NCBI GenBank assembly: GCA_019752915.1
Contig: JAIELO010000319.1
Location: forward strand, 1 to 20,212
From: Burkholderiaceae bacterium
Lineage (GTDB): Bacteria > Pseudomonadota > Gammaproteobacteria > Burkholderiales > Burkholderiaceae_D
Reading direction: 5' to 3'
DNA: 20,212 nt
Of this stretch, positions 14,037-20,212 are shown piece after piece. The translations under genes and the position numbers were made by a program. The first letter of the stretch is position 1; each line of letters opens with the position of its first letter. The notes under the pieces are model-generated. The model ran no database searches, was not told where the DNA came from, and saw nothing but the letters and a program-made list of their open reading frames with translations.

Positions 14037-15176
14037 ATGAGCATAGAGCGAGCTGCTGCCAGTGCGGGACAACCATTTCTGCTGATCCGCAACCTCGTCA
14101 AGGAATTTGACGGTGTGCGTGCTGTGAATGATGTGTCGGTCGAAATCAACAAGGGCGAAATCTTTGCCCTGCTGGGGAGTTCCGGTTGCGGCAAATCGAC
14201 CCTGCTGCGTATGCTGGCCGGTTTCGAGACGCCTACTGCGGGCAAGATCCAGCTGGCCGGTCAGGACATCGTCAGCGTGCCGCCGTACCAGCGCCCGATC
14301 AATATGATGTTCCAGTCGTATGCGCTGTTTCCCCATCTGTCGGTGTGGGACAACATCGCTTTCGGTCTGCGCCGCGACGGCCTGCCGAAAGATGAAATTG
14401 CCACGCGCGTCGAACAGATGCTGAAACTGGTGCAGCTGTCGGCCTACGCCAAGCGCAAGCCGCACCAGCTGTCCGGTGGCCAGCAGCAGCGCGTCGCACT
14501 GGCGCGCAGTCTGGCCAAACGTCCGCAACTGCTGCTGCTGGACGAACCGCTGGGTGCACTCGATAAAAAGCTGCGTGAACGTACCCAGATGGAACTGGTG
14601 GGCATCATCGAAGAAGTCGGCGTGACCTGCGTGATGGTGACGCACGATCAGGATGAAGCCATGAGCATGGCCACGCGGATTGCCGTGATGAGCGAAGGGC
14701 GCATTCTGCAGGTGGGGGCACCCGGCGAGATCTATGAAACGCCGAACTGCCGCTTCGTGGCCGATTTCATCGGCAGCGTGAATATGTTCAACGGCAGCGT
14801 GGTCGCGGATGAACCGGACCATGTGATGATCGATACGCCGGAAGGACGCCACTACATCACCCACGGCATTACCGGCACGCTGGGCATGCAGGTATCGGTA
14901 GCGGTTCGCCCTGAAAAAATCTGCCTGCAACTGACCGCGCCCGGTATCGAGCAGCGCGGGCAGGCGGCCGAAGATGGCTTTAACTGCGTGCAGGGCGTGA
15001 TCACGGCGATGGCCTACTTTGGTAACGAGACCCACTACCATGTGCAACTCGATAGCGGCATGGTGATTAAAGTGTCGCGTACCAATGCAGCGCGTCACGA
15101 GGCTGCGGTGCTGGAGCGCGACCAGCGGGTGTATGCCTGGTGGGATGGCGCCGACGTCGTCGTGCTGACCAGCTAA
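14037..15176 (+). CDS. potG: Polyamine ABC transporter ATP-binding protein (PotG/PotA type)
   Basis: The 379-residue ATPase carries Walker [10 protein letters not shown] (47-55), signature LSGGQ (145-149), Walker B LLLLDE (165-170) and the switch histidine H203. A C-terminal TOBE-like regulatory region follows (about 275-379). Length and motifs match E. coli PotG/PotA, and the two permeases directly downstream complete an importer. The ATG at 14037 fits the family N-terminus, but the 30 bases before it are A/T-rich with no Shine-Dalgarno sequence. An upstream in-frame ATG at 13989 lies inside the terminator hairpin and is unlikely. PotG (putrescine) is preferred over PotA (spermidine preference) because of the puuA and gab neighbours; substrate is inferred. 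Confidence 0.9.
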   Translation: MSIERAAASAGQPFLLIRNLVKEFDGVRAVNDVSVEINKGEIFALLGSSGCGKSTLLRMLAGFETPTAGKIQLAGQDIVSVPPYQRPINMMFQSYALFPHLSVWDNIAFGLRRDGLPKDEIATRVEQMLKLVQLSAYAKRKPHQLSGGQQQRVALARSLAKRPQLLLLDEPLGALDKKLRERTQMELVGIIEEVGVTCVMVTHDQDEAMSMATRIAVMSEGRILQVGAPGEIYETPNCRFVADFIGSVNMFNGSVVADEPDHVMIDTPEGRHYITHGITGTLGMQVSVAVRPEKICLQLTAPGIEQRGQAAEDGFNCVQGVITAMAYFGNETHYHVQLDSGMVIKVSRTNAARHEAAVLERDQRVYAWWDGADVVVLTS

Positions 15177-15190
15177 GGCGGAGCGCTGCT

Positions 15191-16102
15191 ATGAATTTCC
15201 TCAAACAGCTAGTGACGCTGCGCTGGATTACCGGCCGCAATGCCGTGATCGCCGTGCCTTTCCTGTGGCTGAGCTTCGCGTTTCTGGTGCCGTTCCTGAT
15301 CGTGATGCGCATCAGCTTCACCGAAGCCGATGCGGGCGGTAATCCATTCGGTACGCTGATGACCATGGTCGACGGCGTGATCACACTGAAGGTCAAGATC
15401 GCCAACTACCTGTTCATCGCACAGGATGACCTATATGTGCTGACGTATCTCAGTTCGCTCAAGTTCGCCGCGATTACTACCTTGCTGTGCCTGATTATCG
15501 GCTATCCCTTCGCCTACTTCATGGCGCGCTCGCGCAGCACCGTGCGTCCGGTGCTGATGATGATGGTGATGCTGCCGTTCTGGACTTCCTTCCTGCTACG
15601 TATCTATGCATGGAAGGGCATCCTCGCAAATAACGGCATCCTGAATCACCTGTTAATGAGCATCGGTGTGATCAGCGAACCGCTGCATCTGATGAACACC
15701 CAGTTCTCGCTGATCATCGGCATGGTGTATGCCTACCTGCCGTTCATGATACTGCCGCTGTACGCCAATCTGGTGAAGATGGATACCCGCTTCCTCGAAG
15801 CGGCAGCCGATCTGGGGGCGACGCCGGTGCAGACCTTCTGGCGCATTACGGTGCCGCTGTCGAAGTCCGGCATCATCGCCGGCTCGATGCTGGTGTTTAT
15901 CCCGGCAGTTGGAGAGTACGTGATTCCGGAACTGCTGGGCGGTCCGGAAACGCTGATGATCGGCCACGTGCTGTGGGACGAATTTTTCACCAATAACGAC
16001 TGGCCGATGGCGTCGTCCGTGACGGTGGTGGTAATTCTTCTGATACTGGTGCCTATGGCGATCTTCAATAAATATAAGGCAGAACAGGAGGCCCGCGTAT
16101 GA
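15191..16102 (+). CDS. potH: Putrescine ABC transporter permease PotH
   Basis: The 303-residue inner-membrane permease has a first hydrophobic segment at about residues 17-37 and several more after it. The ATPase-docking EAA loop starts near residue 203 (EAAADLGATPVQTFWRITVP), and PAVGEYVIPELLGG follows, typical of PotB/PotH. ATG 15191 is preceded by a GGCGGAG-like site and lies 14 bases after potG. An earlier in-frame codon would add an arginine-rich tail inside potG and is rejected. Its TGA stop overlaps the potI ATG (ATGA), so the two permease halves are translated together. Confidence 0.92.
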   Translation: MNFLKQLVTLRWITGRNAVIAVPFLWLSFAFLVPFLIVMRISFTEADAGGNPFGTLMTMVDGVITLKVKIANYLFIAQDDLYVLTYLSSLKFAAITTLLCLIIGYPFAYFMARSRSTVRPVLMMMVMLPFWTSFLLRIYAWKGILANNGILNHLLMSIGVISEPLHLMNTQFSLIIGMVYAYLPFMILPLYANLVKMDTRFLEAAADLGATPVQTFWRITVPLSKSGIIAGSMLVFIPAVGEYVIPELLGGPETLMIGHVLWDEFFTNNDWPMASSVTVVVILLILVPMAIFNKYKAEQEARV

Positions 16103-16938
16103 ACGCTCAATGGTTACAGCGCTGGTTCGGGCGCGGCTGGCTGTCGATGGGTTATCTGTTCCTGTATTTGCCGATCGTGGTACTGGTGGTGTTTTCGTTT
16201 AACAGCTCGCGTCAGGACATGATCTGGAGCGGCTTCTCGACCCGCTGGTATCTGGAACTGCTCAACGATACGGAAATCCTCAACGGCTTCTGGCTATCGA
16301 TCCGCATCGCCGTGCTGACGGCCTTTGCCTCGGTGCTGCTCGGTACTTTCGCCGCGTTTGTACTGAACCGCTATCAGCGCTTCTATGGCCGCACGCTGTT
16401 CTCCGGCATGGTCAGTGCACCGCTGGTGATGCCGGAAGTGATTATCGGCCTGTCGCTGCTGCTGATGCTGGTGTCGGTGCAGAAGGTGTTCGGTTTCCCC
16501 GAACGCGGTCTGACCACGATCTGGCTGGGACACACTTTGCTGGGTATGGCGTATGCCGCCGTGGTAGTGCAATCGCGTCTGCAGGAAATGAGTAAATCGC
16601 TGGAAGAAGCGGCCATGGATCTGGGCTGCAAGCCGCATCAGGTGTTCTTCCTCGTGACACTGCCGAATATTACGCAGGCACTGGGTTCGGCATGGCTGCT
16701 GACGTTCACGCTGTCGCTCGACGACGTGGTGCTGTCGGCCTTCCTGTCCGGCCCCGGTTCGTCGACCATGCCGATCGTGATTTTCTCGCGCGCCCGTCTG
16801 GGGCTGGATCCGCGTGTGAACGCGGTGGCAGCGCTGACGATTCTGGTAGTGTCGATCGGGGTGATTGCTTCGAGCCTGTATATGGCGCGCAGCGAGCGCC
16901 TGCGTCAGAAGCAGGTTGCTGCTGCGGCCAAAGGCTGA
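16099..16938 (+). CDS. potI: Putrescine ABC transporter permease PotI
   Basis: This 279-residue membrane protein is the second permease half of the importer. It has a hydrophobic segment at about residues 15-34 (YLFLYLPIVVLVVFSF). The EAA loop near residue 170 (EAAMDLGCKPHQVFF) is followed by LDDVVLSAFLSGPGSSTMP, a hallmark of PotC/PotI. A perfect AGGAGG (16086-16091) precedes the ATG. It is the last + strand gene and converges on the agmatinase-family gene, with only 27 bases between the stops. No substrate-binding protein (PotF) gene accompanies potGHI in this window. Confidence 0.92.
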   Translation: MNAQWLQRWFGRGWLSMGYLFLYLPIVVLVVFSFNSSRQDMIWSGFSTRWYLELLNDTEILNGFWLSIRIAVLTAFASVLLGTFAAFVLNRYQRFYGRTLFSGMVSAPLVMPEVIIGLSLLLMLVSVQKVFGFPERGLTTIWLGHTLLGMAYAAVVVQSRLQEMSKSLEEAAMDLGCKPHQVFFLVTLPNITQALGSAWLLTFTLSLDDVVLSAFLSGPGSSTMPIVIFSRARLGLDPRVNAVAALTILVVSIGVIASSLYMARSERLRQKQVAAAAKG

Positions 16939-16965
16939 ACCAAAGCTGGAATTACAGCGTTTGCT

Positions 16966-17898
16966 TTATTTCGTCTGCTGCGCGATGCGCGCGCACAGAT
17001 AGGTCCACACAAACGTGGACGCCGCGTTGGAAGTGAGTTCCGCATGATCGTAAGGCGGCGCCACTTCCACGCAATCCATCCCGCACCAGTTCAGCTCTGC
17101 CAGTTCTTCAATAATCGACAGTACCTGCGCCGAGCTCATGCCGCCCGGTTCCGGCGTGCCGGTACCCGGTGCAAAGGCCGGATCAAGGCAGTCGATATCG
17201 AGGGTCATGTACACCGGCGGATTACCTGCTGCCGCCATGCGTGCACGGATCTCGGCCAGCACCGGTGCCAGTTGCGCCGGGCTTTCCAGTCCGCGCAACT
17301 CTCGCGCCGTGAAGACCCGGCCACCGACCGTATTCACATATTCGCGCGCCGCCCGTTCGCCCGACGAACGGATACCCAACTGGATCGAGGCCTGCGGAAT
17401 CAGCAAGCCCTCTTCCATGGCTTCATACACCCACGTGCCGTGGCCGGACGGCTCGCCAAAGTGGCTGGTCCAGGTATCGCAGTGCGCATCGAAGTGCACC
17501 ACGGCCACCGGCCCGCCATGGATTTTATTCAGCGCGCGTAGTAGCGGCAGGGTCACCGAGTGATCGCCACCGAGCCAGACCATGTGGTACTTCTGCAGCA
17601 GAGCCACTGCTTGCGGCATGAGTGCTTCGCGCATCGCGCTAATGCCGGTATTCGGCAGTAGCAGGTCACCGGCATCCGAGAGCTGGCCGAGCGGTGTGGT
17701 GTCGAAATACGGATGGGTGGCATCGCATAACATCTGCGAGGCCAGCCGGATCGCCTGTGGTCCCAGTCGTGCGCCGGGGCGGTTGGTCACTGCGCCGTCA
17801 AAGGCCAGACCGGCGATGCAGTAAGGCGTCTCGCGTTCGCCCCGCTCGACATTCAGATAAGTACCGCTGGAGCGGAAAGCAAATTCGTGATTCGACAT
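16966..17898 (-). CDS. speB: Agmatinase-family ureohydrolase (SpeB-like)
   Basis: The 310-residue enzyme belongs to the arginase/agmatinase family, which hydrolyses a guanidino group to release urea. All manganese ligands are visible: H113 in GGDHS, D137, H139 and D141 in FDAHCD, D234 and D236 in DIDCLD. The segment SGHGTWVYEA (151-160) is of agmatinase rather than arginase type. The most likely reaction is agmatine to putrescine and urea. Guanidinobutyrase, giving GABA, is a real alternative given the adjacent gabD and gabT. The start has a good GGGAGG site lying inside the end of gabD, three bases before whose stop-to-start gap it is read, so the genes form one operon in the order gabT-gabD-speB. 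Confidence 0.87.
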   Translation of the reverse strand: MSNHEFAFRSSGTYLNVERGERETPYCIAGLAFDGAVTNRPGARLGPQAIRLASQMLCDATHPYFDTTPLGQLSDAGDLLLPNTGISAMREALMPQAVALLQKYHMVWLGGDHSVTLPLLRALNKIHGGPVAVVHFDAHCDTWTSHFGEPSGHGTWVYEAMEEGLLIPQASIQLGIRSSGERAAREYVNTVGGRVFTARELRGLESPAQLAPVLAEIRARMAAAGNPPVYMTLDIDCLDPAFAPGTGTPEPGGMSSAQVLSIIEELAELNWCGMDCVEVAPPYDHAELTSNAASTFVWTYLCARIAQQTK

Positions 17899-17901
17899 TG
17901 T

Positions 17902-19356
17902 TTAAATGCCTCCCATGCAGATGTATTTGATGACCAGATAGTCGTCCATACCGTAGCTGGAGCCTTCTCGTCCCAGTCCCGATTGTTTGACGCCGCCGAA
18001 CGGTGCGACCTCGTTGGAGATCAGACCGGTGTTGACGCCGACCATGCCGCTCTCCAGTCCTTCGGCAACGCGCCAGATACGTCCAATATCGCGCGAATAG
18101 AAATATGCCGCAAGTCCGAATTCGGTATTGTTCGCCATGGCCAGTACTTCATCGTCGCTGTGGAAGCGGAACAGCGGCGCCAGTGGCCCAAACGTTTCTT
18201 CGCGGGCCACCAGCATGCTGCTGTCCACATCGGCGATGATGGTCGGGGTGAAGAAGCTGTGACCAAGCGCGTGGCGGGTGCCGCCGGTAAGTAGACGGCC
18301 ACCTTTGGCCAGTGCATCGGCGATGTGCTGCTCGACCTTCTGTACGGCTTTTTCTTCGATCATCGGACCTTGCGTGACACCTGCTTCCACGCCATTGCCG
18401 ACCTTGAGTTTGGCCACTGCCGCCACCAGCTTTTCTGCGAAGGCATCGTACACGCCATCCTGCACGTACAGGCGGTTGGCACACACGCAGGTCTGACCGG
18501 CATTGCGGTATTTGGAAGCGATCGCGCCTTCTACTGCGGCATCGAGATCGGCGTCGTCGAACACGATGAAGGGCGCATTGCCGCCCAGTTCCAGCGACAG
18601 CTTCTTGATCGAAGGAGCGCACTGCTGCATCAGCAAGCGGCCGACGGCAGTCGAACCGGTAAAGCTGACTTTGCGCACGGCAGGATTGGAAGTCATCTCG
18701 CCACCGATGGCACGCGCGTCGCCGGTAATCACGCTGAATACTCCGGCAGGAATGCCGGCGCGTTCAGCCAGCACGGCCAGTGCCAGTGCCGAAAACGGCG
18801 TCAGTTCCGCAGGCTTCACCACGATCGGACAGCCAGCGGCCAGCGCCGGGCCGACTTTGCGGGTAATCATCGCAGACGGAAAATTCCACGGCGTGATGGC
18901 AGCGCACACGCCGATCGGCTCTTTGGTCACTACCAGACGGCGATCCGGCCATGGCGATTGCAGGGTTTCGCCCGCCACCCGTTTGGCTTCTTCGGCAAAC
19001 CATTCGATGAACGAGGCAGCGTAGCCGATTTCACCTTTGGCTTCGGCCAGTGGCTTGCCCTGTTCCAGCGTCATGATCATTGCCAGATCGTCGGCGTTTT
19101 CCAGCATCAGGTCGTGCCACTTGCGCAGCAGGGCGGCGCGCTCTTTGGCCGTCTTCTTGCGCCAGGCTGGCCACGCGGCCTGTGCTGAGGCGATGGCGGC
19201 CGCCGTATCGGCAGCACCCATGTACGGCACGCTGCCCAGCGTCGCACCGTTGGCGGGATTGTATACGGCCAGCGTGGCACCATCCTGCGCGTCTTGCCAG
19301 ACGCCGTTGATGTAGCACTGCTGGCGCAGCAGGCCGGGGTCTTTTAGTGTCAGCAT
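17902..19356 (-). CDS. gabD: Succinate-semialdehyde dehydrogenase GabD
   Basis: The 484-residue aldehyde dehydrogenase oxidises succinate semialdehyde to succinate, the last step of GABA breakdown. Motifs are TPWNFP (155-160), K181 for cofactor binding, FTGS (232-235), the general base E256 in LELGG, and the catalytic C290 in GQTC with a second cysteine at 292, as in other GabD proteins. Length matches the E. coli enzyme. AAGGAGG (complement of 19364-19370) precedes the ATG. The first seven bases overlap the end of the aminotransferase gene, pointing to one transcript with gabT. Confidence 0.93.
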   Translation of the reverse strand: MLTLKDPGLLRQQCYINGVWQDAQDGATLAVYNPANGATLGSVPYMGAADTAAAIASAQAAWPAWRKKTAKERAALLRKWHDLMLENADDLAMIMTLEQGKPLAEAKGEIGYAASFIEWFAEEAKRVAGETLQSPWPDRRLVVTKEPIGVCAAITPWNFPSAMITRKVGPALAAGCPIVVKPAELTPFSALALAVLAERAGIPAGVFSVITGDARAIGGEMTSNPAVRKVSFTGSTAVGRLLMQQCAPSIKKLSLELGGNAPFIVFDDADLDAAVEGAIASKYRNAGQTCVCANRLYVQDGVYDAFAEKLVAAVAKLKVGNGVEAGVTQGPMIEEKAVQKVEQHIADALAKGGRLLTGGTRHALGHSFFTPTIIADVDSSMLVAREETFGPLAPLFRFHSDDEVLAMANNTEFGLAAYFYSRDIGRIWRVAEGLESGMVGVNTGLISNEVAPFGGVKQSGLGREGSSYGMDDYLVIKYICMGGI

Positions 19357-20212
19357 GATGCAGCCTCCTTCAGCGCGGCAGCGAGGATGGCCAGTGCTTC
19401 ATCCATCACCGTGTCTTCGATGGTGAGCGGGAACAGGAAGCGGATCACGTTGCTGTACACACCGCAGGTTAGCAGCAGCAAGCCTTTCTGCAGGGCCAGC
19501 GTCTGAACCTGTTTGGTGAAAGCGGCATCCGGTTCGCCATTGGCAGGGTGGGCAAATTCGACGGCGATCATGCCGCCCAGACCGCGCACATCGGAAATCT
19601 GCGGCACGCTGCCACGTAGTGCCTGCAGACTTTCCTTGAGTCGGTCGCCCAGCACATTGGCACGCTGGCATAACTGTTCTTCTTCGATGACGTCGATCAC
19701 GGCCAGTGCCGAGGCAATCGCCAGCGGGTTGCCCGCATAGGTGCCGCCCAGTCCACCGGGGTTGGGCGCATCCATGATTTCGGCGCGACCGCAAACGGCC
19801 GATAGCGGCATGCCGCCAGCCAGACTTTTCGCAATCGTCATCAGGTCCGGCACCACATCGTAGTGCTGCATGGCGAACAGCTTGCCGGTGCGCGCAAAGC
19901 CGGTCTGGATTTCGTCGGCGATCAGCAGGATGCCGTGCTGGTCGCACAGCGCCCGCAAGGCCTGCATGAAGGCCGCTGGTGCGGCGTAGAAGCCGCCTTC
20001 GCCCTGTACTGGTTCGAGAATGATGGCAGCGACTCGTTGCGGATCCACGTCGGCTTTGAACAGCATGTGCACGGCGTTGATGGCGTCGTCGACGCTGATG
20101 CCGTGCAGTTCGACCGGATACGGTGCGTGATAGATCTCGGCGGGGAAGGGGCCGAAGCCGATCTTGTACGGCGCCACTTTGCCGGTGAGTGCCATGCCCA
20201 TCATGGTACGGC
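19350..20212 (-). CDS. gabT: 4-aminobutyrate aminotransferase GabT (5' partial)
   Basis: The frame is open to the window edge, so about the first third of the protein is missing; an internal Met codon at 20204 is not the start. It is a class III PLP-dependent aminotransferase, with ILEPVQGEGG, LLIADEIQTGFARTG, the PLP-lysine segment TIAKSLAGGMP, and GGTYAGNPLA. These fit GabT/PuuE, which transfers the amino group of GABA to 2-oxoglutarate and gives succinate semialdehyde for the adjacent GabD. It overlaps gabD by seven bases. Related putrescine or delta-aminovalerate aminotransferases share these motifs, but the gabD partner favours GABA. Confidence 0.9.
   Translation of the reverse strand, partial: RTMMGMALTGKVAPYKIGFGPFPAEIYHAPYPVELHGISVDDAINAVHMLFKADVDPQRVAAIILEPVQGEGGFYAAPAAFMQALRALCDQHGILLIADEIQTGFARTGKLFAMQHYDVVPDLMTIAKSLAGGMPLSAVCGRAEIMDAPNPGGLGGTYAGNPLAIASALAVIDVIEEEQLCQRANVLGDRLKESLQALRGSVPQISDVRGLGGMIAVEFAHPANGEPDAAFTKQVQTLALQKGLLLLTCGVYSNVIRFLFPLTIEDTVMDEALAILAAALKEAASC

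Noticed and set aside
16945..16958. GCTG-GAATTA-CAGC hairpin between potI and speB as a bidirectional terminator
   Set aside because: Only four pairs, with interrupted flanking A and T runs; too weak to annotate.

Overview
The window is G+C-rich, gene-dense DNA from a proteobacterium. The gene set and order fit a betaproteobacterium (Oxalobacteraceae- or Chromobacteriaceae-like), but no taxonomic marker is present, so this is a moderate-confidence inference. There are no RNA genes, mobile elements or CRISPR arrays, and no gap between genes exceeds about 250 bases.

Bases 1-4028 (+) are the end of a nitrate-uptake operon. They hold a partial periplasmic nitrate-binding protein (NrtA), the ABC permease (NrtB) and the ATPase (NrtD type). 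Next comes a small soluble protein that joins a NarX/PilJ-like nitrate-sensor module to a shortened chemoreceptor-like hairpin, then the siroheme methyltransferase CobA/SUMT.

Bases 4029-4279 are a dense control region. A near-perfect sigma-54 promoter is followed, just after its predicted start site, by three consecutive hexaloop hairpins of the ANTAR-antiterminator type. A strong intrinsic terminator follows, ending a few bases before the narK ribosome binding site. The third hairpin shares bases with both the second hairpin and the terminator.

Bases 4280-12469 (+) are the nitrate assimilation operon: NarK-type transporter, NirB, NirD, a stand-alone FAD/NADH reductase, and NasA carrying its own C-terminal [2Fe-2S] domain. 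Together they import nitrate and reduce it through nitrite to ammonium. CobA supplies the siroheme precursor.

Bases 12520-20212 are a polyamine region. On the + strand are a PuuA-type gamma-glutamylputrescine synthetase and a PotG-PotH-PotI putrescine importer without its binding protein. On the - strand, convergent, are gabT (partial), gabD and an agmatinase-family gene. These suggest uptake or production of putrescine and its breakdown through GABA and succinate semialdehyde to succinate. Both halves of the window therefore concern nitrogen acquisition.

The two most unusual items are the mini nitrate-sensor/chemoreceptor-like protein (2567-3238) and the triple-hexaloop leader (4148-4217).
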